DNA from: Flagellatimonas centrodinii
GTDB lineage: Bacteria; Pseudomonadota; Gammaproteobacteria; Nevskiales; Nevskiaceae
Direction of reading: 5' to 3'
Assembly: GCF_016918765.2 (NCBI RefSeq)
Contig: NZ_CP092104.1
Location: 2,356,001 to 2,420,000 of the forward strand
Length of the DNA: 64,000 nucleotides
The translations under genes were made by a program, and so were the position numbers. This document shows, piece by piece, positions 53,799 to 63,425 of the stretch; position 1 is the stretch's first letter; every line of letters starts with the position of its first letter. The notes under the pieces were generated by a model, which was not told the origin of the DNA, did no database searches, and saw only the letters and a program-made list of their open reading frames with translations.

Positions 53799-55538
53799 AT
53801 GAACCTGCGCCGTCACCTGCCGCTGTTGGCGGACCTGCGAGGCATGGGGGCGGCGCAGGTGATGCAGGATCTGGTTGCCGGCACCATTACCGCGATCCTG
53901 CTCATCCCCCAGGCCCTGGCCTATGCCTTGCTGGCCGGGTTGCCGCCCGAGGTGGGCCTGTATGCCAGCGTGCTGCCACCGGTGCTGTATGCGCTCACGG
54001 GCAGCAGCCGGACCTTGTCGCTGGGGCCGGTGGCCGTCGCGGCGGTGATGGTGGCGGCAGCGCTGACGCCGTTTGCGGGCGGAGACCCTCAGCGCTATCT
54101 CGGTGGCGCGCTGATGTTGTCGGCGATGGTGGGGGCGATGCTGCTGGTCATGGGGGTCCTGCGACTGGGTTGGTTGACGCACTTCATCAGCCACCCGGTG
54201 CTGTCGGGCTTCACCACCGGTGCGGCGATCTTCATCGTCGGCACCCAGTTGGCGGCACTCACCGGCATTCCGGTGCCGCGCGATGTCGATTTCGTAGGAA
54301 GTCTGCAGGCGCTGGCGGCCGGCCTGACGACCCTCAACCCGGTGACTGTCAGCTTCGGTCTCACCGCCGTCGGTGCGCTGTTGCTGGCGCGTGCGCCGCT
54401 GTTGCGATTGTTGCAATCAATGGGGCTGTCGGCATCGCAGGCCGCCGTGGTCAGTCGCGCCGCGCCACTGTTGTTGGTGGTCGTCGGGGTGGCGCTGTCG
54501 GTCGTGACAGCCGCCGCTGCCCGGCACGGCGTTGCGGTGGTTGGCGTCATTCCCCAGGGGCTGCCGGTGCCATCGCTCGCCTTTCTGCATGCCGAGGGTT
54601 GGCGGGCGCTGCTGCCGTCGGCGGCGCTGATCGCGCTGATCGGCTATGTCGAGAGCATCTCGGTCGCACGCACGCTGGCGTTCCGGCGGCGTCAGCGCAT
54701 CGACCCCGATCAGGAACTGCGGGCGCTGGGGATCAGCAACCTCGGCAGTGCGGTGGCCGGGGCCATGCCGGTGGCCGGCGGCTTTTCGCGGTCCATGGTC
54801 AACTTCGAAGCGGGCGCGCAGACCCAGCTGGCCGCCGTGATCACCGCGCTCTGGGTGGCGCTGGCGGCGTTCGGCTTTACCGGGCTGCTGGCGCCGCTGC
54901 CGAAAGCGGTGCTGGCCGCCATCATCGTGGTGGCGGTGTGGCAGTTGATCGATCTGCGATCCTTGCGGCATACCTTCCGCTTCAGCCGCGCCGACGGCGC
55001 CGCTCAGGCGGCGACATTGCTGGGGGTGCTGGCGTTCGGCATCGAGGCCGGCCTGATGATCGGTGTGGTGATGGCGCTGACGGCCTTTCTCTATCGCACC
55101 AGTCGCCCGCATGTGGCCACGGTGGGGCGCATCCCCGGCACCGAGCACTTCCGCAACGTGCACCGTCACGTCGTGGAGACCTGGCCGGCGCTGCTGCTGA
55201 TCCGCATTGACGAACACCTGTACTTTGCCAACACGCCGCGCCTGGAGACGGAACTGCAGCAGCGGGTAGTGGATCAGGCAGGTGTTGAAGACGTGGTGCT
55301 GGTGCTGTCCGGTGTCGGCTTCATCGACGCCAGTGGCCTCGAAATGCTGGACAGCTTCGAGGCGGCATTGCGTAGTGCCGGCCAGCGCCTGCATCTGGCT
55401 GAGGTGAAAGGGCCGGTGATGGACCAGCTCCGCGCTACCACGCTGCTGCAGCGCCTGGGGCCGGACCGCCTGCACCTGTCGGCGGAGGCTGCGGTTCGTG
55501 CCTGCCGGCCGGTCGATGCGCCACGGACCGTCAGCTGA
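53799..55538 (+). CDS. SulP family anion transporter with STAS domain
   Basis: The 579-residue protein has 10-12 membrane segments with the SulP signature (AYALLAGLPPEVGLYASVLP), FSRSMVNFEAGAQTQ and a C-terminal cytoplasmic STAS domain (about 460-560: GVEDVVLVLSGVGFIDASGL). Members move sulfate, bicarbonate or other anions. Next to sulfide oxidation genes it may export or import sulfite/sulfate; that assignment is inferred. It follows the dioxygenase by eight bases. Confidence 0.92.
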   Translation: MNLRRHLPLLADLRGMGAAQVMQDLVAGTITAILLIPQALAYALLAGLPPEVGLYASVLPPVLYALTGSSRTLSLGPVAVAAVMVAAALTPFAGGDPQRYLGGALMLSAMVGAMLLVMGVLRLGWLTHFISHPVLSGFTTGAAIFIVGTQLAALTGIPVPRDVDFVGSLQALAAGLTTLNPVTVSFGLTAVGALLLARAPLLRLLQSMGLSASQAAVVSRAAPLLLVVVGVALSVVTAAAARHGVAVVGVIPQGLPVPSLAFLHAEGWRALLPSAALIALIGYVESISVARTLAFRRRQRIDPDQELRALGISNLGSAVAGAMPVAGGFSRSMVNFEAGAQTQLAAVITALWVALAAFGFTGLLAPLPKAVLAAIIVVAVWQLIDLRSLRHTFRFSRADGAAQAATLLGVLAFGIEAGLMIGVVMALTAFLYRTSRPHVATVGRIPGTEHFRNVHRHVVETWPALLLIRIDEHLYFANTPRLETELQQRVVDQAGVEDVVLVLSGVGFIDASGLEMLDSFEAALRSAGQRLHLAEVKGPVMDQLRATTLLQRLGPDRLHLSAEAAVRACRPVDAPRTVS

Positions 55539-55577
55539 CGCTACCATCCGTATCTCACCCGAAACGATAGGCTCCCC

Positions 55578-56027
55578 ATGAATCCGACGCTGCCACCGCT
55601 GCCAATGATGGGACGCCCGCTGCCCAATGTGATCACCGCAGGCCAGCCTTCGCCCGAGGACTTCCAGGCGCTCAAGGCCGCCGGTGTGACCCATGTCATC
55701 AATCTGCGGCCAGCCACAGAAGATGCCGGCTTCGATCAGGCTGCGCTGATGCAGAAACTGGGGCTGGACTATATGGTGATTCCGGTGGCCGGCGCCGATG
55801 ACCTCAATGCCGACACCGCGCGCGCGCTCGATGCGGCGATGGCCAAGGCCGGCGAAACCCCGGTACTGGTGCACTGTGCCAGTGCCAACCGGGTCGGCGC
55901 GTTGCTGGCGCTGCGCGCTGCGTGGCTAATGGGCACGCCGGTGGATCAGGCGCTGGCGCTGGGACGGGCAGGCGGGCTGACCCGCATGGAGCCGATGGTG
56001 GCGCAGCTGCTGCAGCGAGGGCCCTGA
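55578..56027 (+). CDS. DUF442 (Blh-type phosphatase/rhodanese-like) protein
   Basis: The 149-residue protein has VITAGQPSPEDFQALKAAG, HVINLRPATED and the active-site loop VHCASANRVGA with Cys100 and Arg105. The spacing is Cys-x4-Arg, rather than the Cys-x5-Arg of tyrosine phosphatases, and resembles rhodanese loops. In plant-associated bacteria DUF442 is fused to the ETHE1-type domain as Blh, regulated by BigR; here the two domains are separate genes in one cluster. It probably handles persulfide sulfur, unproven. Confidence 0.88.
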   Translation: MNPTLPPLPMMGRPLPNVITAGQPSPEDFQALKAAGVTHVINLRPATEDAGFDQAALMQKLGLDYMVIPVAGADDLNADTARALDAAMAKAGETPVLVHCASANRVGALLALRAAWLMGTPVDQALALGRAGGLTRMEPMVAQLLQRGP

Positions 56028-56058
56028 ATCCGAGCCCGGTGGCCGTGGCAAACGCGAA

Positions 56059-56135
<77 letters not shown>

Positions 56136-56209
56136 ATGTGCCGCGTGCGGGGGCGCGATTCTAATGAAAGCCGCTGCTGGCGTCGAGTGTGGGGCGCCAG
56201 CAGCCGCCC

Positions 56210-57304
56210 TCAAACGTTGAAGCGGAAGTGCATGACGTCGCCTTCCTTGACGATGTAGTCCTTGCCTTCCAGGCGCAGGCGACCGGCTTCCTTGGCGCCA
56301 CTTTCGCCTCGGTACTGGATGAAATCGTCATAACCGATGACCTCGGCCTTGATGAAGCCGCGTTCGAAATCGGTATGGATCACGCCGGCGGCCTGGGGCC
56401 CGGTCGCACCGACTTTGACCGTCCAGGCGCGCACTTCCTGCACGCCGGCGGTGAAGTAGGTCTGCAGGCCGAGCAGGCTGTAAGCACCCCGAATAACGCG
56501 GTTCAGCCCCGGCTCTTCCAGGCCTAGCTCAGCGAGAAATTCGGCCTTGTCGGTATCGTCGAGCTGCGCAATCTCGGCCTCGATGGCGGCGCATACCGGC
56601 ACCACCTGGGCATTCTCGGCGGCCGCGTAGGCTTTCACTCGGTCCAGCAATTCGTTGCCGTTGGCGAGCCCGGCCTCGTCGACATTGGCGATGTAGAGCG
56701 CCGGTTTGGCGGTGATCAGGTGGTAGTCGCGCAGCTGCAGTCGGTCATCGGCGCTGAGCTCGAGGGCGCGTACGGCGAGACCCTGATCGAGATGCGCCTG
56801 CACCCGCGTCAGCAGTTCGACCTTGGCAACGGCGTCCTTGTTGCCCGACTTGGCGCCCTTGGCCGCCCGATCGAGTGCCTTGGTGACCGCGTCAAGGTCG
56901 GCCAGTGCCAGTTCGGTGTTGATGATTTCGATATCGCGGACCGGGTCGACCCCGCCAGCGACATGGATGACGTCATCATCAACAAAGCAGCGGGTGACAT
57001 GGGCAATCGCATCCGTTTCGCGGATGTGCGCCAGGAACTGGTTGCCAAGACCCTCGCCCTTGCTGGCGCCGGCAACCAGACCGGCGATATCGACGAACTC
57101 CACGGTGGCACCGAGAATGCGCTGAGGGCGCACGATTTCCGCCAACGCGTCGAGTCGCGGATCAGGTACGGCAACGACGCCGACATTCGGGTCGATGGTG
57201 CAGAACGGGTAGTTTTCTGCTGCGATCTGCGCCTTGGTCAAGGCATTGAACAGGGTGGACTTGCCTACGTTGGGAAGACCGACGATGCCGCACTTGATGC
57301 CCAT
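56210..57304 (-). CDS. ychF: YchF/Obg-like ATPase
   Basis: The 364-residue OLA1/YchF protein has G1 [23 protein letters not shown], and NVDE in place of NKxD, which explains ATP preference. The C-terminal TGS domain is present ([36 protein letters not shown]). It interacts with the ribosome and stress responses. It is next to pth as in many gammaproteobacteria. Confidence 0.97.
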   Translation of the reverse strand: MGIKCGIVGLPNVGKSTLFNALTKAQIAAENYPFCTIDPNVGVVAVPDPRLDALAEIVRPQRILGATVEFVDIAGLVAGASKGEGLGNQFLAHIRETDAIAHVTRCFVDDDVIHVAGGVDPVRDIEIINTELALADLDAVTKALDRAAKGAKSGNKDAVAKVELLTRVQAHLDQGLAVRALELSADDRLQLRDYHLITAKPALYIANVDEAGLANGNELLDRVKAYAAAENAQVVPVCAAIEAEIAQLDDTDKAEFLAELGLEEPGLNRVIRGAYSLLGLQTYFTAGVQEVRAWTVKVGATGPQAAGVIHTDFERGFIKAEVIGYDDFIQYRGESGAKEAGRLRLEGKDYIVKEGDVMHFRFNV

Positions 57305-57349
57305 TGAACGCTCGTATTGGCTGATGCGTGAGTGGTGATGGAGATGCCG

Positions 57350-57958
57350 TCAGGCTGAGCCTGCGGCACTGTCCCGGTTATGTTTTTCAGTATGCAACTG
57401 CTGCAGGGCCTTGTCCCACGAACCCCGCAGCCAGGTGTCGGTGGCATCGGCTGCGCGACCGAGACCATCGAGGATGGCGGTTTCGTCGTCGCGCGAGGGT
57501 CGTCCGAGCACGTAGTTCAGTACCATCGCCTTGTCGCCCGGGTGGCCGATGCCGATACGCAGGCGCCGGTAGCCGGAACCGATCTGGCCATGCAGGTCAC
57601 GCAGCCCGTTGTGACCACCGTGGCCTCCGCCCAACTTCAGGCGCATGGTGCCGGCGGCGAGGTCCAGTTCATCATGTGCCACCAGTACGTCATCGGGTGC
57701 GATCTTGTAGAACTGGCACAGCGCCTGAGCCGCCCGTCCGCTGCGGTTCATGAAGGTGGTTGGCTTCAACAGCAGGATATCCTGCCCACCGATGCGCGCG
57801 CGCCCGAACAGGCCGTGAAACTTGCTCTCGGCGCGCAACGGGACGCCGGCGCGATCGGCGAGGCGGTCGACGAACCAGAAGCCGGCATTGTGTCGCGTAG
57901 CTTCATATTCGCTGCCGGGGTTCCCCAGCCCGATGATGGCGATCTTGTGGTCTGCCAT
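57350..57958 (-). CDS. pth: Peptidyl-tRNA hydrolase
   Basis: The 202-residue enzyme frees tRNA from peptidyl-tRNA. It has GLGNPGSEYEATRHNAGFW (catalytic His), PTTFMNRSG, VAHDELDL (catalytic Asp), and GGHGGHNGLRD. The start reading MADHKIAIIGLGNPG is preferred over one 30 bases upstream. A terminator separates it from rplY. Confidence 0.97.
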   Translation of the reverse strand: MADHKIAIIGLGNPGSEYEATRHNAGFWFVDRLADRAGVPLRAESKFHGLFGRARIGGQDILLLKPTTFMNRSGRAAQALCQFYKIAPDDVLVAHDELDLAAGTMRLKLGGGHGGHNGLRDLHGQIGSGYRRLRIGIGHPGDKAMVLNYVLGRPSRDDETAILDGLGRAADATDTWLRGSWDKALQQLHTEKHNRDSAAGSA

Positions 57959-57986
57959 GCCGCTAAGTTCCGTGTCCCTGTTCAAC

Positions 57987-58025
57987 AAAAAACCCGTCCG
58001 CGCGCGACAGCGAACGGACGGGTTC
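57987..58025 (-). terminator. Rho-independent terminator after rplY
   Basis: Read on the minus strand, the hairpin AACCCGTCCG/CGGACGGGTT with a 14-base loop is followed by a T-run (bases 57993-57988). It lies 20 bases after the rplY stop codon and partly overlaps the region upstream of pth. Confidence 0.85.
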
Positions 58026-58044
58026 TGACCCTGCGAGGGTCGGA

Positions 58045-58695
58045 CTAGTCCTTCTTCTCTTCGCCTTCAGCGGCGTCGTCGCCCTCGGCGTCACCCTCTT
58101 CACTGTCACCCGCACCAGCCTTGGTGAGGTGGCAGGAAGCGACGGTGATGTCGGCGCCGTGCTTGAGTTCGATCAAGCTCACGCCGGCTGGCAGGTTGAG
58201 GTTCGACAGGTGCACGACGTCCCCCAGTTTCATCGCCGACAGGTCGACTTCGATGAACTCCGGCAGATTCGCGGGCAGACACTCGACTTCCACTTCATTC
58301 TGGTGATGCTCGATCATGCCGCCGCCAAGCTTCACGCCCGGGGCAGTAGCATCACCCTTGAAGTGCAGCGGGACGGTCTTGCGCAGCAGCTGGTCGGCGA
58401 CCACGCGCTGGAAGTCGGCGTGCAGAATGGTTTCGTCGCGCACCGGATGGCGCTGCAGTGCTTTCAGCACGGCCTGCTGCTCAACGCCGTCCACCTTGAC
58501 CGTCAGGATGTGTGAGTAGAACGCTTCGACGCGCAGTTGCTTCATCAGCTCGTTCTGGCTGACCTGGATGTTCTGCGGCGCATCGTTGCCGCCATAGATG
58601 ATGGCCGGCACCTTGCCCTCGCGACGCAGACGGCGGCTCGCACCCGTTCCCTGCAACGCGCGGACTTCTGCTTCAACTACAAAGGTTTGTGTCAT
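58045..58695 (-). CDS. rplY: Ribosomal protein bL25 (general stress CTC type)
   Basis: The 216-residue protein has the N-terminal bL25 domain (GASRRLRREGKVPAIIYGG), the longer CTC/TL5 C-terminal domain (VEVECLPANLPEFIEVDLSA) and an acidic tail. It binds 5S rRNA. It follows prs in the conserved prs-rplY-pth-ychF order. Confidence 0.97.
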   Translation of the reverse strand: MTQTFVVEAEVRALQGTGASRRLRREGKVPAIIYGGNDAPQNIQVSQNELMKQLRVEAFYSHILTVKVDGVEQQAVLKALQRHPVRDETILHADFQRVVADQLLRKTVPLHFKGDATAPGVKLGGGMIEHHQNEVEVECLPANLPEFIEVDLSAMKLGDVVHLSNLNLPAGVSLIELKHGADITVASCHLTKAGAGDSEEGDAEGDDAAEGEEKKD

Positions 58696-58843
58696 GGAGT
58701 GACCCCGATAATGTCATTAAGAAACCCCGCGAGGTCCGCGACCAGACCGCGCGAGGGGCGCAGATTGTAGCGGAAGGGGGGGAAGCGGGCGAGTGGGGGC
58801 GGCGTCGGGCCCCGGACGCGGTCGTGATCGCCGGGGTGTCGGG

Positions 58844-59797
58844 TCAGTCGACGTAGAGCGAGGACACCGATTCTTCCGCCGACACGCGGCGGATGGTTTC
58901 GGCCAACAGGGAGCCGATGGAAAGCTGGCGGATCTTCGGGCAGGCCGCCGCCGCCGGGTTCAGCGGGATGGTGTCGGTGACCACCAGCTGATCCAGTTCG
59001 GAGTGGGTGATGTTGGTGATGGCCGGGCCCGACAGGATCGGGTGGGTGACATAGGCCACCACCCGGATGGCGCCGTGCTCCTTGAGCGCGGCCGCCGCCT
59101 TGCAGAGGGTGCCGGCGGTGTCGGCCATGTCGTCGACCAGCACGCAACTACGGCCGTTGACGTCGCCGATGATGTTCATCACCCGTGACTCGTTGGCCCG
59201 TGGGCGGCGCTTGTCGATGATGGCGAGGTCGGCGTCATCCAGCCGTTTTGCCACTGCCCGCGCGCGCACCACGCCGCCGACGTCCGGCGAGACGACGATG
59301 AGGTTCTCGTACTTTTGCCGCCAGATGTCGCCGAGCAACACCGGACTGGCGTAGACGTTGTCGACCGGAATGTCGAAGAAGCCCTGGATCTGGTCAGCGT
59401 GTAGGTCCACCGTCAGCACCCGGTCGGCGCCGCATTCGCCGAGCATGTCGGCGACCACCTTGGCCGAGATCGGCACCCGGCTGGAACGCGGCCGACGGTC
59501 CTGGCGGGCGTAGCCGAAGTAGGGAATGACCGCGCAGATGCGGCCAGCCGAGGCGCGCTTCAGCGCATCGAGCATCATCAGCAATTCAACGATGTTGTCG
59601 TTGGTGGGTGCGCAGGTGGGCTGAATCACGAAGACGTCGCGACCGCGCACGTTCTCGAGAATCTCGACCTGAACCTCACCATCGGAGAAGCGGCCGACGA
59701 CCGCCTGCCCCAGGGGGATCTTGAGATAGTTGGCGATGTCTTTGGCGAGCTTGGGGTTCGCGTTGCCGGAGAACAACGTCAACTTGGATTCGGCCAT
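58844..59797 (-). CDS. prs: Ribose-phosphate pyrophosphokinase
   Basis: Prs makes PRPP from ribose 5-phosphate and ATP for nucleotide, histidine and tryptophan synthesis. The 317-residue protein has RKDRRPRSRVPIS-like ATP region ([20 protein letters not shown]), [17 protein letters not shown] and PRPP-binding [12 protein letters not shown]. Position downstream of tRNA-Gln and ispE is conserved. Confidence 0.97.
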   Translation of the reverse strand: MAESKLTLFSGNANPKLAKDIANYLKIPLGQAVVGRFSDGEVQVEILENVRGRDVFVIQPTCAPTNDNIVELLMMLDALKRASAGRICAVIPYFGYARQDRRPRSSRVPISAKVVADMLGECGADRVLTVDLHADQIQGFFDIPVDNVYASPVLLGDIWRQKYENLIVVSPDVGGVVRARAVAKRLDDADLAIIDKRRPRANESRVMNIIGDVNGRSCVLVDDMADTAGTLCKAAAALKEHGAIRVVAYVTHPILSGPAITNITHSELDQLVVTDTIPLNPAAAACPKIRQLSIGSLLAETIRRVSAEESVSSLYVD

Positions 59798-59869
59798 GGG
59801 TATGCGTCGGTTGGCGGTAGCGATGGGCGGTTATCGGCGCAGTGCCGGTGAGGGGCGCAAACGTTCGTT

Positions 59870-59917
59870 GGTGCCGCGGGGTGCCGCAAAGTCGGTGCCG
59901 CTGGGTACCGCAAAACT
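59870..59917. repeat. Two imperfect 24-bp tandem repeats
   Basis: Two adjacent 24-base units (59870-59893 and 59894-59917) match at 19 of 24 positions (GGTGCCGC, then GGG, then CCGCAAA). They lie between prs and the 3' end of tRNA-Gln. No function is apparent; they could be part of the processed transcript. Confidence 0.6.
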
Positions 59918-59991
59918 GGCTGGGGCGGATGGATTCGAACCACCGAATGGCGGGATCAAAACCCGCTGCCTTACCACTTGGCTACGCCCCA
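59917..59991 (-). tRNA. tRNA-Gln (TTG)
   Basis: The 75-base cloverleaf has acceptor arms TGGGGCG / CGCCCCA, anticodon TTG, TTCGAAT T-loop, GCCA at the 3' end. It lies four bases after the ispE stop and before prs, a conserved order. It may be cut from the ispE transcript. Confidence 0.95.
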
Positions 59992-59995
59992 TCAT

Positions 59996-60859
59996 TCAAA
60001 GCCCGCGCATTATAGCGGCGAGTGGTGATCGGTTCAGCCCGCGCACCACCGTCGGTCGCCAGGCCGGGTCGGCCTGTGCCGCCAGCGTCTCGGCCGCGGC
60101 GCGGTTTTCCGCTTCGAGAAAGACGCAGGCGCCGGTGCCGGACATGCGTGCAGGGCCGAAACGACGCAGCCAGGCCAGCGCTTCGGCCACTGGCGGGAAC
60201 AGGCGGGTGGTCACCGGTTCGCAGTCGTTGACGCAAATGCCGCTGCTGTAGTCCTCGAACTGCACCCGCGCGTGCGCCCGCTCCAGCGCCGGGTCGGCAA
60301 AGACGGTTGCCGTTGCCACCGTCACCGGTGGCAGCAGCAGCAGGTACCAGGGTTCCGGTAGGTCGATCGGACTCAGGCGTTCGCCGATCCCCTCGGCCCA
60401 GGCGGCATGACCGCGCACGAAGACCGGGATGTCGGCCCCCAGCGGTAGACCGATGTCGGCCAGTTCGTCGGCCGGAAAGCCGAGGTTCCATAAGCGGTTG
60501 AGCGCGATCAGGGTGGTGGCGGCATTGCTCGACCCGCCACCGAGCCCGGCGCCCACCGGGATGCGCTTGTCCAGTTCGATGTCGACGCCGATCGGCGCTC
60601 CGCTGACCGCGGCCAGCCGGCGCGCGGCGCGCACGATCAGGTTGTCATCATGATTAATGTCGGCGAGCGGGGTCTGCAGGGTGATCTGCCCGTCGCCACG
60701 CTGGTGGAAACGCAGGTGATCGACCAGATCGACGAACTGAAACAGCGTCTGCAGTGTGTGATAGCCGTCTTCGCGGCGCCCGGTGACATGCAGGAACAGG
60801 TTGATCTTGGCCGGTGCAGGCCAGGCGAAACCGGCGGAAAAGGGAGCGTCGTTGGGCAT
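59996..60859 (-). CDS. ispE: 4-diphosphocytidyl-2-C-methyl-D-erythritol kinase
   Basis: IspE phosphorylates CDP-methylerythritol in the MEP isoprenoid pathway. The 287-residue GHMP kinase has PAKINLFLHVTGRREDGYH, the glycine-rich PVGAGLGGGSSNAA and LPLGADIPVFVRG, and the C-terminal GTGACVF. Position between lolB and tRNA-Gln is conserved in gammaproteobacteria. Confidence 0.97.
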   Translation of the reverse strand: MPNDAPFSAGFAWPAPAKINLFLHVTGRREDGYHTLQTLFQFVDLVDHLRFHQRGDGQITLQTPLADINHDDNLIVRAARRLAAVSGAPIGVDIELDKRIPVGAGLGGGSSNAATTLIALNRLWNLGFPADELADIGLPLGADIPVFVRGHAAWAEGIGERLSPIDLPEPWYLLLLPPVTVATATVFADPALERAHARVQFEDYSSGICVNDCEPVTTRLFPPVAEALAWLRRFGPARMSGTGACVFLEAENRAAAETLAAQADPAWRPTVVRGLNRSPLAAIMRGL

Positions 60860-60873
60860 GGGGGTGTTGCCGG

Positions 60874-61476
60874 CTACGGCTGTTGCCAGCGGTCGGCCAG
60901 CAAAGTGAGCGTGGTGGTGTCCTGGATCATCCGCAGGCGCGCCGGCAACGCCGGTACGCCGGGGTGGTAGCGGTCGAAGTGAATGTCCCAGCCGTCCTGT
61001 TGCAGGCGCAGCAGTCGGCCGGCGGGGTCGAGATCATAGCGTGCCGGCCGGCCCGGACGGGGCAGTCCGCGCGCCCAGTACGGCAGCGCCGCCAGCGGCA
61101 GGCGCCATCCCAGGCGGTGTTGCAGGTCGGCTTCCGGTGTTCGACTGTGCCACTCTTCATCGCCGCTCTGGATGTGCACCGCATCCGGGGTGCCGCGCAG
61201 TCGCACACTGCCGCTGCCCACCGGCCCGCTGACGAAGACGTCGAAACGGCCACCGGCCGACTGTTGCCAGCGCAGGCGCCCACTCAGCGGCATTCCGCTG
61301 GCGGCCAGCCGGCCCTGCAGCAGGAACTGATCGACGCTGCGCAGTGACTGCTGGTGCTGCCACCAGCGCTGCAGAAGTGCTGCATCCGCGGGGGGCGGCG
61401 CGGTCGGCCGCGGTGCCTGCAGTGCGCAGCTGGCCAGCAACAGTGTCGCCAGCAGCGTGGCGCACAGCCGGTTCAC
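60874..61476 (-). CDS. lolB: LolB, outer-membrane lipoprotein receptor
   Basis: LolB accepts lipoproteins from LolA and inserts them into the outer membrane. The 200-residue protein has a lipobox (LLASC, Cys about residue 17), the SVDQFLLQGRLAASG beta region and LPYWARGLPRPG. It is between a TPR gene and ispE as usual. Confidence 0.93.
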   Translation of the reverse strand: MNRLCATLLATLLLASCALQAPRPTAPPPADAALLQRWWQHQQSLRSVDQFLLQGRLAASGMPLSGRLRWQQSAGGRFDVFVSGPVGSGSVRLRGTPDAVHIQSGDEEWHSRTPEADLQHRLGWRLPLAALPYWARGLPRPGRPARYDLDPAGRLLRLQQDGWDIHFDRYHPGVPALPARLRMIQDTTTLTLLADRWQQP

Positions 61477-63251
61477 GGTTGCAGGCGGTTCAGCGTTTCG
61501 CGCAGCAGCGGGTGCTGCGGGTCACGTTCCAGCGCGGCGTCCCAGACCGTGCGTGCTGCCTCGCGGTCGCCGAGCATCCACAGCACTTCCCCGAGGTGGG
61601 CGGCCACCTCCGGGTCGGGGAACAGGTCGTGGGCACGCTGCAGATAGGGCAGGGCACCGGCGGTATCGCCTTCGCGGAACAGCAACCAGCCCATGCTGTC
61701 GATGACCGCCGCATCGTCCGGTGCCAGGGCGATGGCCTGTTCGATCAAGGGACGTGCCTGGGCCAGGGCACCGTGATGCACGATCAGCATGTAGCCGAGC
61801 GCGTTGAGCGCGCGGGCATCCTGGGGATCGGCTTCGATCATCTGCTGCAGGTCGGCCTCCGATGCGGCGATTTCGCCCATCTCCTCCAGAAGCAACGAGC
61901 GGCCGTAGAGCAGGTCGAGATGGCCGGGGTGCTCTGCCAGTGCGCGGTCATACAGCTGACGCGCGGCCGCCAGACTGCCGGCGGTGACCAGGATGTCGGC
62001 CTCGGCCAGATAGAGCCGCACGCTCAGCGGCGGCACGTCGTGTCGCAGGGCCTCCAGCAGGGCGCGCGCTTCGTCGGTCCGGCCCAGGCGGCCCATGACC
62101 ACCGCGCGGCGGATGGCGGCGTCAAGGCCTGCGGGGCCGCGATTGACGCTGGCATAGAAGGCAAGCGCCTCTTCCCAGCGCGACTCGGACTCGGCCAGAC
62201 GCCCCAGTTGCAGCGCGGCATCCTGCTTGCGATCGCTGTCAAGTAGCGGTGTCAGGCGCGCACGGGCGGTCTCGGTGTCACCCAGATTCAGTGCCAGCAT
62301 GCCCAGCAGCAGCGCGGCTTCGGACTGCTCGGGCTGATCCGCCAGCACCTGTTCCAATTGCGCTCGTGCTGGCGTCAGCCGGTTGGCGTCGAGCAGAATC
62401 CGGGCGAACGCCAGCCGCAGGTCGCTACGGGTTTCGGTCGGCTGATCGACCAGTTGGGCTTCGACCAGCTCGACGGCTTCGTCGATTCGCCCCTGTCGGA
62501 CCCAGACGCCGGCCAGCAACAGGGCGTACTCGCGGGCCTCGGGAGCCAGTTCGCGCGCCTGCCGGGCGGCGGTCTCGGCCAGCGACAATCGTTCGAATTG
62601 CAGTGCCAGCATGGCCATGGCGTAGTGGGCGCCAGGTTGCTGCGGGTAGTCGCGAAGCAACAGGTCGATCAGGCTGAGGGCGCGGTCCGAGCCGGCTGGC
62701 GGCACCCGGGCCAGCAGCAGGCCGAGGTAGCGGAAGCCGTCGTCGATGCCGCCGGCATGTCCCTGCACGATGGCGCGCGCTTGCCGCAATGCCTGCTCGC
62801 CGTCACCGTTGATCAGGCTGACCCGCAGGATGACCTCGCGCGGCTCCATCGCGGTGGGCTCCAGCCGCAGCCAATGACCGGCGGCTTCAAGCGCCAGATC
62901 CTCATCGTTGGTGGCAAGCGCGAGTTGGGTGGCGCGGGTGGCCAGTTCGACGTCCGGCATCGATCGCAGGGCGGCGATGAAGGAGCGCGCGGCCACCTCC
63001 GGCTGGTCGCGGCGCAGGGCCAGCTCGCCGACCAGGACGTGGTACTGCGCCTCGGTCGACCGATTGATCGCCTGCGGACGCGGAGGTGGCGTGGGGCTCG
63101 GTAGCGGCTGCGTCACCGAGTCCTGACGTTGTTCCGCCTGCTGCCGTAGCGTTTCGGTGGTGGTGCGCTCGCTGGGGGTCACGGTCGCGCATGCGCTGGC
63201 GAGCGCCAGCGGCAGGGTCAGAAGCAAAAGGTGACGCGGGGCAAGAGACAT
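61473..63251 (-). CDS. TPR lipoprotein upstream of lolB
   Basis: The 592-residue protein has a lipoprotein signal (LASACATV) and about ten TPR repeats across the whole length (for example ARRSFIAALRSM-like early unit, NALGYMLIVHHG and DSMGWLLFREGDTAGALPYL late). Equivalent TPR proteins lie between hemA and lolB in pseudomonads; the role is not fixed but may be in envelope assembly. It is translationally coupled to lolB by a four-base overlap and divergent from hemA. Confidence 0.9.
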   Translation of the reverse strand: MSLAPRHLLLLTLPLALASACATVTPSERTTTETLRQQAEQRQDSVTQPLPSPTPPPRPQAINRSTEAQYHVLVGELALRRDQPEVAARSFIAALRSMPDVELATRATQLALATNDEDLALEAAGHWLRLEPTAMEPREVILRVSLINGDGEQALRQARAIVQGHAGGIDDGFRYLGLLLARVPPAGSDRALSLIDLLLRDYPQQPGAHYAMAMLALQFERLSLAETAARQARELAPEAREYALLLAGVWVRQGRIDEAVELVEAQLVDQPTETRSDLRLAFARILLDANRLTPARAQLEQVLADQPEQSEAALLLGMLALNLGDTETARARLTPLLDSDRKQDAALQLGRLAESESRWEEALAFYASVNRGPAGLDAAIRRAVVMGRLGRTDEARALLEALRHDVPPLSVRLYLAEADILVTAGSLAAARQLYDRALAEHPGHLDLLYGRSLLLEEMGEIAASEADLQQMIEADPQDARALNALGYMLIVHHGALAQARPLIEQAIALAPDDAAVIDSMGWLLFREGDTAGALPYLQRAHDLFPDPEVAAHLGEVLWMLGDREAARTVWDAALERDPQHPLLRETLNRLQP

Positions 63252-63425
63252 CCGGAACTTCCTGAAAATCAGGCGGGAAGCCTAGCGCAACTGGCCGTCT
63301 GAGGCATGAGCGGCGGCGTCATCGGGGCGGAAACCGCTCGGGCCCCGGTGGTGTCCGCTTGTGGCGCGGTGCGCTGTGACCGAAAATCGGCACATGGTCC
63401 CACCGGAAGCTGACCGGCCTGCCTT

